This document shows positions 21,631-32,299 of a stretch of 64,000 nt of DNA, piece after piece. The stretch lies in NCBI GenBank assembly GCA_039090855.1, contig CM077025.1, positions 100,296,489 through 100,360,488 of the forward strand, in the 5' to 3' direction. The notes under the pieces were generated by a model. It had not been told where the DNA came from, did no database searches, and saw nothing but the letters and a program-made list of their open reading frames with translations. The translations under genes and the position numbers were made by a program. Positions within the stretch are counted from its first letter, which is position 1; each line of letters begins with the position of its first letter. This DNA is from Macrothele yani (Eukaryota > Arthropoda > Arachnida > Araneae > Macrothelidae).

Positions 21631-21970
21631 ACAATTGCAGCCATTAGATATTTCCATTAACAAGCCCATGAAAGCCTTTATGCATGAAGAATAGACTAAA
21701 TACACATGTGATGAAATTCAACATGAGGTTACAAATTCTGGGCGAATGAAAAGACCTAGCATTTCAAAAGTGTGTCTGTGGGTAAAGACTTCATGGGACA
21801 CAGTTAATTGTTATCAGATCTTTTAAGAAATGTGGCATGAGCAATGCTTTGGATGGTAAAGAAGACTAACTGATTTATGAAGACAATAGCAGTGAGAGCA
21901 GCAGTGTTCAGAAGATAGCTGTGAAGATGAAGAGTTTCATGGTTTCCAAAATAGCAGTGATTCTGATTAA
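21631..21970 (+). pseudogene. pogo-type transposase, C-terminal block
   Basis: The frame resumes as CAGCCATTAGATATTTCC (LQPLDISINKPMKAFM), the motif next to the second/third catalytic acids in pogo-like transposases, then HEVTNSGRMKRPSISKVCLW and a Glu/Ser/Asp-rich tail ending SSDSD near 21968. Stops near 21692 and 21820 inactivate it. The 3' part of this block is also present in the second family copy at about 63905-64000. Confidence 0.75.
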
Positions 21971-22219
21971 AATTTTATGACAGATCTAATATCTAAGTTT
22001 TTTCGTTCAGGCAGATGCTTTTTCTTTCATATTATTTGCCTTATAAGTGGTATAAATATTAATAAACATGTGTGTTGAGTTATCCAAAAAGAAAGTTCAG
22101 AGCTCCCAAGTCATTTATTTTAAATTTAAGTTGTTGTTTTTTTACTCAAACTTCCTTCTTAAAATTAGGGTGTGTGTGTGTTATACTCCTATGCGTGTTA
22201 TATGTCAATAAATACGGTA

Positions 22220-22787
22220 TATAGAACAATATGCCGATATTCTTAAGCTCTGTGTCCTTTCTGAATGCACCATGGGATGAAGAGCTTACTCATCTGTGCA
22301 CTGAAAGGAATTTTTCCTAGCCCTACCTCAAAAGCATCTTTCTATTACATTCACTATCTGATACTCATTCTTCCTGTGTAGGTTCATTTTCCAGTCTACA
22401 TTTCTGTGCAGTGCTGTGTTGTTAGTTTTTCAAATGTTTTATGTTTTACTTGATATTTACCACCGTTGGCTCTTGGGTATACCTGGTTTTCACATTTTTA
22501 GTAAAATTGTGTCAAAAACTGGGTGAGGTTTTTGTTTTCCTATAGTGAAGGTGTGAGAAAGTAAAAACTTCATACTACTTAAGGGAAGAAGGGAATTTTT
22601 AAAACTCAAAGAAACATTTCAAATCTTTGCCCCCCCCCAATAAGAACATTTGCTCTAACCCTGGACTAGAAGCAAGGAAGTTTGGAGGAGGCAGGAGAGT
22701 ACACACATATACCTAGTGACAAAAAGTTAAGCATAATTGGTAAAGCATTCAAAGTAAAGAGTTAAAACCAATAGAACAGCAGACATT
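22220..22787. other. No gene seen
   Basis: AT-rich spacer between the pogo right end and the MITE, with a C10 run near 22629. No ORF with recognisable content. Confidence 0.4.
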
Positions 22788-23122
22788 AGTGTTCTCCCTA
22801 GAGCCTTTTTACTGGGCGGCCCACCCAGCTAATTTTCTCTGCCGCCCAGCTAAATTTCTTTATGAATGTTTTCACAATACACACAATAGTAAGAGTGGAA
22901 ATCTTACTCCCACATACACCATAAATATGGATGAAAACGACTGAAATCTGGGTTGAACATGATTTATCAGTAAGTATTTAATAAGTACAATCATGTTAAG
23001 CAAAGCAGCATCCTTTCTTTTCTTTTTTTTTCTTTTTTTAATGGAGGAAGGGGTCGTTTAAAGTGCCATCCAGCTAAAATTTCTTGCCACCCAGCTGTAA
23101 AAAAGCTCTAGGGAGAACACTA
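22788..23122. mobile_element. MITE-like element, copy 1
   Basis: Terminal inverted repeats AGTGTTCTCCCTAGAGC... and ...GCTCTAGGGAGAACACT, with subterminal GGCCCACCCAGCTAA repeats inside both ends and an AT-rich middle without ORF. The flanks repeat AGACATT (22781-22787 and 23123-23129). The second copy, 36849-37199, has the same structure with flanks AGTATGT. Non-autonomous DNA transposon; hAT-like termini are suggested but the duplication reads as 7 bp. Confidence 0.85.
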
Positions 23123-23179
23123 AGACATTGGTATGTAGATTAGTCACACACCTAAAACAATCGCAGTGAATGGTCAAAT

Positions 23180-24010
23180 AATGTCCACTCACTGTGATTG
23201 TACCACACCCGAACCCTACCATCAGCTCGTAACAAATGGTACCATGACTTATCAGACCACGCAACATGTTGCTAGTCTTCCTGGGTCTGATTACCATGCT
23301 CTCAAGCCCTGGTCAGACTCTGTGTCTGATGTTGTGGTGTTAACAAAAACACTCTGGTGGGTTTTCTGCTCTTGTACCTAATGGACGTTACATTACGTTG
23401 CACTTATTTGATGGATATGTCTCTGGTACTTCCTGCATTGAATGTCATTTGAGCCAGTGCCGTTTGTCTGTTAGCATGGACAATCCTGGTCAGATGTCGG
23501 CGATCATGATCATTCAACACCTGTGGGGCAGTGGTCTAAGCGATGGCCTCTGATCATTCGTCCGAACGGGGTCCGGGTTCGAATCCCGGTGAGGCATGGA
23601 TGTTGTGTTTGTCTTACGGCACTGGCTCTCTCCCTTCCCTGGAACCAGTGACCCTAAATTAGGGACGGGCAACTGCTTATAGCCCATTGAGTTGCTCACG
23701 GTGGTCTTTAAACCTCCAATAAAAAAAAAATAAACACCTGTGGTCAGCCGCTGTGCTGTCCATGATGGGTGGTAATGCCTTCCATGAGGTATTCTCGGTA
23801 CACACTTGACACCGTGGATCGAGAAATGTTGAATGCTCGTACAACTTCGGAAATTGAATGTCCCATCCATCTGGCTCTCACTATCATGCCTCGTTCAAAC
23901 TCCGATAATTCATGTCAGTTTGCCATAATCCTACTGGGAGTTTTTCAACCTGACTCACGAGATTACACCTCACAACTGATAAAAAGTGGTGTACGTCGAA
24001 GCCTTTATAT
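23180..24010 (-). pseudogene. Tc1-like transposase relic, split by a SINE
   Basis: On minus the N-terminal helix-turn-helix is readable: LSEFERGMIVRARWMGHSIS then EVVRAFNISRSTVSSVYREY (about 23920-23800). After the SINE (23527-23732) come VLNDRDRRHLTRIVHANRQ and a region that matches the linker and the start of the DDE domain, with several stops. The HTH binds the terminal repeats. The catalytic D residues are not preserved. The SINE insertion in the middle shows it has long been dead. Confidence 0.75.
23527..23732 (+). mobile_element. tRNA-derived SINE, copy 3, with perfect 11-bp TSD
   Basis: Flanked by AACACCTGTGG at 23516-23526 and 23733-23743. It begins GGCAGTGGTCTAAGCG (A-box region), has an intact B box GGTTCGAATCC at 23576-23586, the shared SINE body and an A10 tail. 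The well-preserved pol III boxes and perfect duplication make it the youngest of the three copies. Confidence 0.92.
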
Positions 24011-24059
24011 GACAGCAGCACCAGTTAAAGATTTGCATACTGCTATCCCATGACTTTCA

Positions 24060-24270
24060 GCATTTCAGTGCTGTGTATATTGTTTGGGATTATTTGCCCT
24101 TGTGTATTATTATGTGTATTTTAAAAAGTAGTGATGCATAATTTTTCTGCCATTAAAAATGAAAAACACTAAACTGAACTGTTTACATTCAGAAGTTTTC
24201 ATTTAGAAAAAAAAAAAAAACCAACACTGTGAAATAGATAAGTAAAAATTGGTATCACAAAAAAAAAAGC
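24060..24270. other. No gene seen
   Basis: AT-rich flank of the Tc1 relic with A runs near 24210 and 24260. No terminal repeat could be identified. Confidence 0.35.
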
Positions 24271-24440
24271 ATTATTTTCTCATATAATTTGATAATTTTA
24301 TTTTAATTGCAAGTTTTCGGAGAAAACCCTTCTCCTTCTTCAGGCTGTTTTTTGTTGTTACTTTTTCCCGTCACTTTGACAGGAAAAAGGAAGAAAAGTT
24401 TTCCCTGAACATTTGCAATTAAAATAAAACTTAGTAAATT
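24270..24440 (-). mobile_element. PLE-type terminal fragment (foldback)
   Basis: Outer arms ATTTTATTTTAATTGCAAGT and TTGCAATTAAAATAAAACT are inverted. On minus the interior reads CCTGAAGAAGGAGAAGG then TTTTCTCCGAAAACTTGC: a CTGAAGA core variant, a GGAGAA/TTCTCC stem and GAAA. This is the usual sequence style of PLE ends. No ORF; a solo terminal repeat or remnant. Confidence 0.5.
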
Positions 24441-25120
24441 TTTCCATAATAATTTTCCATAATAGTAGTTTTGATTAGTACTTGCATTAGTAAATTAATT
24501 GTGGAAGTTAGGAGCTGTGACACTGGGAACCAATACTTAAGTCATACATCAGAATAGTGACAATTACATCTTAATGCACTGCATTGTAGGCTTCTCTAGC
24601 AAGCTTATTTCAGGAATTGCTGAATTTGAGGTGTAGGGGCTTGGAACTTAGCCTTCATTGTTTTCAAGAAAAAATTATCAGTAGAGAAGGTTTATCTGTT
24701 TCCCTTGAAAAATTGCCAGGTGGACCTTGAAAACATTACCTTCTTCCAAGAATTTTTATGCTGCAACAATCCTGACTCATCATTCTATTGGAACCCAATG
24801 CAAAGCAGAAATGATGTTCAAAACTTAATGCACTTGTGTAATAATTCCATTGTCAAACCTGCTTTCACATATAGCTGGCAGTGCCACTGTGCAGAAAATG
24901 GTTGTGAATAAAATAGCAATGTCCAGTGCAGGAACATGAAAACATGGCTTGTTTCCAGTAATTCCTGTGTAGGCTGGATGAACCAACTCTAGCAATTTTC
25001 ATCTTGTTTGAAACAGCATATTATTTCATCTGATTCTGCATGGCCTGCCACAAATAGGTAATATGCACCTGCATATTAGTTCAAAAGCCCTAAATGTGTA
25101 ACAATAAAGCATTTCTGTGT
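24441..25120. other. No recognised gene
   Basis: A 68-codon ORF at 24705-24911 has protein-like composition (several Cys and Trp) but no recognisable family and no supporting splice sites that I can see. Otherwise AT-rich. Confidence 0.3.
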
Positions 25121-25139
25121 AACAATGAAACGCATATAG

Positions 25140-25850
25140 TGTATTTAATTCGTTTATTTTTGTGGTGTAGTCAGCAGTGACGAAAGCTTGACGTCGCACT
25201 CAGAAAAAATAGAACATCCAGCTTCGATTTTAACGTTTATTATAAACCGACCGCAGTACCGAACCTTGTCCCTCCTGATTCGCACTGCCCAAAAGAGTAC
25301 AAACTTTCCGCATTTAGAGCATGGTTCTATAGAGCGTACAATGTATACAAACCTGACTACCTAAATAATAAAGAAATTATATAAAGGCTGGTTATAAGAA
25401 GGATGACATGACAGAATACATAGGACTGTAATAAATCGTATAATAACAGCAATAACAAAATCACCTGGTAGGATGATAAGATACGCAGGGTCCATCACAT
25501 ATATCCCAGGCTTCACATGTTGGTTAAAGAACTTATTACGGAAATACAACATATTAATAGGAATGAAGTCCCCGACCCCATTATCACATAAAATATCAAG
25601 TTGCAAGGAGAGAGTGTGAGAAGGAAAAGGCGGGTGTGTACGCTATACCGTTGTTATATCCTAACAACACGGAAAAGATATATATCGGAATGACAAAGCG
25701 ATCCTTGGATACTAGATGTAAAGAACACGTACGAAGTGTGAATCAGGACATGCAGAATACAGCCCTCGCCAGAAAAGTCATGCATTGTTCGGCCGCTCCT
25801 GCAGGCTTGTTTGTGCTCTGGGGAATTCAAACAAGGCGCCCCTGAAATTC
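25140..25850 (+). pseudogene. PLE fragment: RT C-terminus and GIY-YIG
   Basis: On plus, FDFNVYYKPTAVPNLVPPDS and YKLSAFRAWFYRAYN (25220-25340) are the conserved post-catalytic segment of PLE reverse transcriptases. After several frame changes the GIY-YIG domain appears as YAIPLLYPNNTEKIYIGMTK and RSLDTRCKEHVRS (25637-25745). A terminal segment (25140-25215) is the inverse of the end at 35110-35180. Heavily decayed. Confidence 0.78.
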
Positions 25851-26400
25851 CGGGAATTTAGAAAAGCATACCACTCATGGATGAAACATTACCAGGTGAC
25901 CAGCGTTTGGCTCCTCGGGCGCAAGGGGGGGATGCTTGGTGGCTTAGCACATGCACCTCTTTTCTCCTCCAAAAGCCGGCCACAGATGAGAGGGAAAAGC
26001 CATTATAAACAGTGCCAAGGGGAGAAAGACCACGGGTCCCAACCATTAAGAATTGCACACACCTCTTCGCCGTTGACGGTGGCCGTCTGGGTTGTTTATC
26101 CGATGCACTTTGTGTGACACTCCCGGTACCGTCCCCTCCTCTGTCATTGACGGCGGCATTTGCTCCTCTGATTTAAACGATCTTCTCATTCACTAAAGGT
26201 GAAATAAGCGGGCCTAAAGGTCAGAGCTGCGGGTTTTTTGTTTTTTTTTGCGCGATGCCAGATCACTGAATTCTGCTGTAGTAGGGTTTTGAATGCGAGA
26301 ACCTATAAGTCATATGTCTGCAGTATGAATTGCTAGGTTCGTGCCTTTGTGTCACTTGTTTTCCGGTTGTGGTGGGTGAGAAGAAGTCTGTGAGTATGCG
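25851..26400. other. No gene seen; locally GC-richer
   Basis: A GC-richer stretch (about 25900-26180) with a 110-codon ORF of no recognisable family. It may be the eroded 3' part of the PLE fragment or a fragment of an unknown repeat. Confidence 0.3.
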
Positions 26401-26514
26401 CAGTAGAACTCCCATAGGGACCTGTGTTGAGAGTTCAGATGCTAGTGCGAGAAGTGAATTTGTCTCCTTTCCGTTCGGCGCTGATAATCAAGTAGTGACT
26501 TAAAGAATTTCTGT

Positions 26515-27023
26515 ATGAAATTTCTTGATATTAGCAATGATATAACCAAATTAGAAGAATCTGTCCTGAATGCTTTTCGATGGGATTGGCTTGAATGCAC
26601 GGATAGTAATGACGATACCGTCAGCATGTGGTGCAAAAAAATAGATAGTGCGGGACAAGCTTATTGTGTGTTTTGTAACTCATTACTGAAATATGGTGGA
26701 GAAGGTTATAAAGACTTAATGAACCATGCAAAAACTATGACACATATTAAAAGTTCAATGACCCTTAGTCATTATGCAAGTGCGCAGAATACGGATGATC
26801 TGGTGGAGAGCGATAATCGACCACTCGATATAATGACAAGAAAAGCTCATCAAGAAGTATTAGTATCATCATTCATCGCTAAAAATTCTCTTTCTTTTAG
26901 TTTGGCGCCAAATTTGATTGAGCTGTGTCAAGAATTAAGCGGGGACCAAACCCAAACTGCGCTGAAATTTCTGTCCATGAAAAGAACTACCGTATGTTAC
27001 AAGTTAAAATGCAGAATTGGCTG
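26515..27023 (+). pseudogene. hAT-like transposase, N-terminal part
   Basis: First block of a transposase-like gene whose pieces continue to 34023. ATG at 26515. A zinc-finger-like core YCVFCNSLLKYGGEGYKD with LMNHAKTMTH (C-x2-C...H-x5-H) occurs near residues 47-76, followed by helical segments (FIAKNSLSFSLAPNLIELCQ, FLSMKRTTVCYKLKCRIG) typical of arthropod BED/hAT-related proteins. It would bind DNA and position the catalytic domain. Only one stop separates it from the next block, so this part is well preserved. Confidence 0.72.
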
Positions 27024-27036
27024 AACAGTTAAAGAA

Positions 27037-27837
27037 AATATAATTAGAACTTTAAGAACCACAACATTTTCTTTAAATGTGGATGAAAGTACTAGCAATG
27101 CACAAGAGAGCATACTTGCAATGCTAGTGCAGTTTTACGATGACAGTGAGGTTGTGGTTCATCATCTTGCTTCTTTAAAACTGGAATCTTGCAATGCGCA
27201 AGCTGTTTATACAGCAATTGTCAGTACCATTGAAGAAAATCAGATTCCATGGGAAAATTTAACTAGTATTTTAATGGATTCGTGTAACACTATGCGTGGG
27301 AAAAAAAGTGGTGTCGAAACTAGAATAAGAAGAAATAAAGCACCTCATTTATTAGATATTGATAGTGACACTTGTCATATAGCAAATAACTGTGCCAAAA
27401 AATTTTCATCGTTTTTCGAAAGTTACTTGGAAGATTGTTTTGATGATATTTATTTTGACATGAAAAGCTGTAGCAAAAGGGAGAATTTTTCAAAATATGT
27501 GCAGTGCTTAGAATTAAAAAACTGAAGCCCTTGAAGAGGCCAGATCACAGGTGGGTGTATATTTTAACTGTCTTAAATAGAATTAAAGAGTTGTGGGATG
27601 CTCTTATAGTATTTTATTTTTGTTATGTGAATAAAAAAATAAAGTGTGTTATTTTTCTGATGTTCGCTGTGTATGATAATAGAAATATTTCATCTTCTCA
27701 AAAAGAGCTTGTAGATGGAGTACATTCCTCTTTACATTCCCAAAATCTTACAAAAAATGCTGTAGCTCGGAAAAAAAGAATAGTCAACGGATTATTTGTT
27801 TTGCAGAAAAAAACTTTATTGCAAATAGCATTACATA
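27037..27837 (+). pseudogene. hAT-like transposase, catalytic (RNase H-like) part
   Basis: It continues after a stop with TFSLNVDESTSNAQESILAM, the D-containing start of the hAT RNase H-like domain, then WENLTSILMDSCNTMRGKKS and GVETRIRR...CHIANNCAKKF, matching the usual MDG..N.MRG..G..... CH..N pattern. A frameshift near 27520 leads to RWVYILTVLNRIKELWDAL (usually TRW.S...V..R..E.W). At 27837 a mariner interrupts it; the frame continues at 29150 when one TA is removed. Frameshift and stops make it inactive. Confidence 0.78.
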
Positions 27838-29149
27838 CACAGTGCGTCAAAGAATTTTTAAGACTGGGTCTGTAAAATGAAATCGAAACAAGAAATTATA
27901 ATTTGTTTTGGTTTGTTATTAAAAATAAGTCCCTCCAGCTTCAATACACTTGTTACAGCGATTTAATAATGATTCGAATGCCTGTTCCATTTCACTTTGC
28001 GGAATTGCCTCCAACGCACGCGTCGAAGCTGTTTGTACAGTCGAAATATCATCAAAATAACACCCTTTTAACGTCATTTTAAGTTTTGGGAACAAAGAAA
28101 TGTGGCAGGGTGCTAAATCAGGCGAATACGGTGGATGATTCAACACACAGGCGTTATTTTTCACCAAAAATCTACGAACAAGAAGTGAGGTGTGACTGGG
28201 TGCATTATTGTGCAACAAACACCAACTGTTTTCATCCCGATATTCTGGACGAATGCGACTAATTCTGCCCATCAAACGCCTCAAAACATTTTAATAAAAC
28301 TCACCAGCAATTGTTTGTCCACTTGGAACAAATTGTTTGTGGATAATACCCTTACTATCGAAGAATGTAATGAGCATTGTTTTGATTTTTGATGGAACTT
28401 TTCTTGTTTTTTTGGCTTGTGGCGAATTTTTTGACTTCCATTCCACACTTTGTCGCTTTGTTTTAGGATCATATTGAAAACACCATGTTTCATCACCAGT
28501 AACAATCGATTTTAAGAAGTTTGGATCATTTTCAGTGGCTGAAATGATGTCTCTGCAATGTGCACTTCTCCTTGATTTTTGTTCATTGGTTAACGTGTGT
28601 GGAACAAATTTAGCACCGACTTTTGTTTTGCCCAAATCTTCATGCAGGATGGTTCGAACTGTTTCTTTGTTGATGTTTAAAGACTCTTTCATCATTCTTA
28701 GTGAAGCACATCAATTGTTTGCCACAAAATCACACACTTTTTCAATAATCTCAGGTGTCCTAGATGAACTTCATCTTCCCGTATGCTTATCATCTTCTAG
28801 CGTCTCTCTTCCATCCAAAAATGTTTGTGCCACAGGAAAACATTTGATCTACTTAAACAAAACTCACCATAAACTTGTTTCATCATTTGGTACGTTTCTG
28901 AGGCACTGTTACCAAGTTTTGCGTTAAATTTAATAACAGCCCTTTGTTCCATTTTAATAATTCAACATGAAAAAAATTTTACTTCTCTAATGAACGGCCG
29001 TTGCGTTTGAGTTACTTTAACAATTGCGCAGTACTTTTGGCAGAAAGCAAGCCGATAGTCACAGTTTATAACACATTCGCGATTACACTGGTGGCGCCAC
29101 CGTAGGCTGAAATCTAGCGCCAGTCTTAAAAATTCTTTGACGCACTGTG
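27838..29149 (-). mobile_element. Full-length mariner element
   Basis: 1,312 bp, bounded by TA (27836-27837 and 29150-29151). The terminal inverted repeats share CACAGTGCGTCAAAGAATTT and more. The size and the TA duplication are those of a complete mariner. It is inserted into the hAT-like gene; excision of the element plus one TA rejoins that reading frame exactly. Confidence 0.95.
27919..28955 (-). pseudogene. mariner transposase (inactive)
   Basis: Cut-and-paste transposase read on minus from an ATG near 28952 (MEQRAVIKFNAKLG). The N-terminal helix-turn-helix contains frameshifts and a stop near 28710. The catalytic part has TGDETWCFQYD with the first aspartate present. At the second position the usual LHDNAPSH reads LLHNNAPSH, and at the third the usual PPYSPDLAPCD reads PPYSPDLAPCH. 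Two of the three catalytic aspartates are thus replaced (D to N, D to H), plus one stop between 28291 and 28284. Confidence 0.93.
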
Positions 29150-29514
29150 TACAGCAGTGCTACCAGAATTTGATGTATACATAAAATTATTTGAAACCAA
29201 AAAACCAATGTTTCATATGTTACATACCAGCATTTATAAATTGATGTTAAAATTTGTTACTTTTTTTATGAAGCCAGAAGTTGTTTCAAAGTGCATGTCT
29301 TACAAGGATTTGTTAAAGATTAATGTTAGTAACTCTAATTTCCACTTACCCAACAAGTTGCTGTATATTGGATCAAAAGCTTGCACCGCTATGAAAAAAT
29401 TATCAAAAGACCACGTGATAGCAAAAGAATTCAAAACCTCTTTGGTCAAAGCCTACACTAACACAGCACAGTATATGATAGAAAAATTACCTGTTGGAAA
29501 TTTATTTCTTATTA
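29150..29514 (+). pseudogene. hAT-like transposase, middle part
   Basis: The transposase resumes as TAVLPEFDVYIKLFETKKPM, with FHMLHTSIYKLMLKFVTFFM and a helical segment to QYMIEKLPVGN. In hAT proteins this is the region between the RNase H-like core and the insertion/dimerisation domain. At 29515 the 3.6-kb PLE interrupts it; the frame continues at 33151 across the 11-bp duplication. Confidence 0.78.
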
Positions 29515-30284
29515 TAGTATCTAAAACAATCATTTGATGTTTTTGAATATTTCTGTTTAACACGTTATGTTCTGTGAAAGTTCAACTGGCTGATATGTAA
29601 CGTCCGACGGTGAAAATTATTTATGTGTCAATTAACCATTATAGTTAAAGAATACATATTAAGCGTATTAATGCTTACCACTTGAGAACTACCCCGCTTT
29701 CCTTCGTTGTCAGTAGAAGCCACGGTTCTTCCAGTTCATTGTCCTTACCAAAACAAGATTAGGCTTATCGTAGTTAGGTCTGTCGCACAAGAACACCGGT
29801 ACATGTTTAGTTTAGTCGTCTTTCGTAAAAACGCTGAGATGAACATTAATTAGGGTGATAGATATTTGAAGGTGGTGAAAGATATATGGAATTTGTACAC
29901 TGTTGAATGGGCGCTAACGAAATGGAATGACTTGAGCACATAGGATAGCGAATGGGCTTCGAATTTAGCATTAAAAGAATGCTTACAGAAGTTAAAACTA
30001 CTATTGAAAGATGATGAAATAAAATAGAATGAAGTTGTCACAATAAAATACATGTGAAAGAATAAAGGATCGGTACCACACCGTCGTCGTTCTATCGCAC
30101 CGTCGACATTCACGACGCGTTTCGGCACATGCATCGTGGCCATCCTCAAGGCTGTTGACTCTGCAATGAGCTCCAAGGTCTGTCCCATCGTTCCACTATA
30201 GCCAACCTTACTTCGTCAGCTATCATTTGTGTCACGTATATTGGAGGTCCAGTCATCTGGTGTTCGTATAGTTCTTAATCTACG

Positions 30285-30656
30285 TTAGTAAATTTTTGAT
30301 TGCTTAGCACAGATGGATTGATGTTTTTCGTGCTTGATTACATTCTTCCATGCACTGGATAATTCGATGGGAGTATTTGAATTGCAATTATTCTCCTTGG
30401 TCTTTTCAATTAATACAGCCTCTACTGTTCGTATCTTTCTATGGGTGTTATGAGATGTTAACAGTTTTATGTTGTCCCAATCGGAGACAGCATTATTATC
30501 TTGGCAATACTGAATGAGCAATGTTCGTGTTTCATTCTTTGTCCAGTTACCAAGATGTTCCCTCAATTGAGATTTTATACTTCGTTTTGTGCTACCAATG
30601 TATATTGATTTGTTGTGTGAGGAATCATTGTTGTTGAATATTGAAATTTGATACAC
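30285..30656 (-). pseudogene. PLE-4 GIY-YIG endonuclease domain
   Basis: The C-terminal endonuclease of the PLE protein. VYQISIFNNNDSSHNKSIYI then GSTKRSIKSQLREHL gives the GIY-YIG pair (here VYQ...YIG), with RTLLIQYCQDN and VEAVLIEKTKENNCNSN downstream, where a conserved Glu (in VEAVLIE) and Asn (NCNSN) fit the usual active-site helix. It nicks target DNA. It reads without stops in this span and is linked to the RT of 31248-32299 by a degraded stretch. Confidence 0.85.
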
Positions 30657-30684
30657 ACCAGCTTTCTTTAGTATACTGATATTG

Positions 30685-32299
30685 TCAGTATTTCTCTGAA
30701 GTGTTCCATGCTATTATCAGTGACTGTATCAGCAATAAGTAGATTAGCATTACTACATTCCTTTTTAATAATTCCAGATATATGTAGACAAGAAGGAAGT
30801 TTTCCACAAAACTTTTTTGGTCACTAATTGGCTGGTTTAGTTTCTTTCTGTCATAAATGGACTGATGGTATATGTGGTCGATTATATTGCTATTATATCT
30901 GAAATTTATGGCGAGGTCTCTAATCCATTTAATTTCTTTATTTGTTGCTTGCTGGTTAAATGACATTGTGATGGCTCTTCTAATGAAATGTCTAAAGGCT
31001 GCCATTTTATATTTTCATGGACGATTATATTGAAATGGTATAATGTTAGGCACATATGAAGGCTTACGATACACCTGGTATTCAATTTGTCTGTTGTTGA
31101 TTTAGCAAAATGTTGAGGAACAGTAATTGGCTGTTATTTTCCCATTTGGATAAAAACTTTGGATAAAAAGTTGGATAAAAACTTCAGTATGATGCTGTGA
31201 AATCTTCACGTTCTTGTTTGATATGGCTCCAAATGACAAGGATATCGTCAACATATTGAATTGAATAGGTCGGGTTTTTTGATATCACAGTAGTTCCCAT
31301 TGAAAAGTTTATGCTCGATGTCATGTAGAATTACCTCCGCAAAAAGGCCGGAGAGGGGTGACCCCATAGGGGCACCTGACAGTTGCTTGTAGATAGTTTT
31401 ATTGAAGAAAAAGAAATAATTATCATTTATAAAATTCAGTGCAGAAATGATACTGGTTATTTTGGACTGTGGCAAGTTACGTAGTAGCAATTTTTCTTCA
31501 ATCAATTGAATGGCAATTTTCGTGGGTGTATTGAGAAGCAACGATACAATATTGAGACTAACCATTTTGAATTCAGCATTTCCTTTATATTCCTTGATAG
31601 CGTTGATAACTTCTGCTGAGTTTTTAACAGTGAATGTGTGTTCTTTATAATATTCATTAATGAAGTGATATAGTGCCCTTTCAATATGAATAGTTGGTGA
31701 CAGTTGTTTTGACACTATAGGTCTTATAGGGGTGTTGTCTTTATGTATTTTTAATTTGCCAAATACAGTCGGAATAGTTGCACCCACAGGTGGATATGCC
31801 TTCTTTTTCATTTCATCAGGGAGCCCACTGTGATTTCTCAGCTGTGCTAATTTTCTGATAATCTTCTCCGTAGGATCTTGTTCGATAGTCATAGTATCCA
31901 TGTCATTGATTGCTAAAAGCATTTTGTCTTGATACGTTTCACGGTTAATGATTAAGAGCTGCTTGGATTTTTTAGCCATTATACATGAAATTTCTGGGTT
32001 GTTATGTAACTCTAGAAGTGTCTGTCGTTCATATTTTATAATTTTTTTTTATTTTTTTCAACGTTGCTGATAGCTCTTGCTATTTTATGTCTGGTTTGCT
32101 CTTGCTTCTTTCTTGGTCGCTGTAATATAACTTCTTCGATCTGTGGAATCAAAACCTCGGTAGATGGAATTTTATACGGGTAAGAATATTTTAGTCCACG
32201 TTCTAAAGCAACATGTTGTAATGGGGTAAGCCCAACATCCGATTGGTTAATATAATGTGGTTGTTTATATGTTACTTTACCAGTTCTTTGAGATAGCAC
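30685..32299 (-). pseudogene. PLE-4 reverse transcriptase
   Basis: On minus, in order: an N-terminal helical region (32299-32036), a frame change, ETYQDKMLLAINDMDTMTIE, DPTEKIIRKLAQLRNHSGLP, FGKLKIHKDNTPIRPIVSKQ (RT motif 2), VSLNIVSLLLNTP where the usual SxDVxSLFTNxP has lost its aspartate, APMGSPLSGLFAEVILHDIE, and SICRRYPCHLEP, where the YVDD box is lost by a frameshift near 31250. A further block 31005-30685 follows. It copied PLE RNA; now inactive. Confidence 0.85.

Larger units (their letters stand above)
13612..22217 (+). mobile_element. pogo-type DNA transposon, expanded by nested insertions
   Basis: The left terminus reads CCGTATTTGTCGGAGTATAA and the right terminus, read inverted, CCGTATTTATTGACATATAA, followed by more related sequence. 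The element is bounded by TA at 13610-13611 and 22218-22219, the TA duplication expected of the Tc1/mariner/pogo superfamily. A pogo/CENP-B-type transposase is split into three blocks on plus (18550-18987, 20601-21135, 21631-21970). Insertions inside are a LINE (about 13998-16548), a foldback with hammerhead-like ends (16734-17114), possibly a hAT fragment, a PLE (18988-20600) and a 495-bp element (21136-21630). A second copy of the family begins at 63247. Confidence 0.82.

Noticed and set aside
353..23732. tRNA genes predicted from A and B boxes
   Set aside because: All A/B box pairs lie in SINE copies with shared bodies, A tails and, in two cases, target-site duplications. No complete cloverleaf was seen.
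30085..30190. Hammerhead at the PLE-4 end
   Set aside because: The core reads CTTGAGGA with an inserted T, and no convincing stem I could be formed, though GAAACGCGTC is suggestive.
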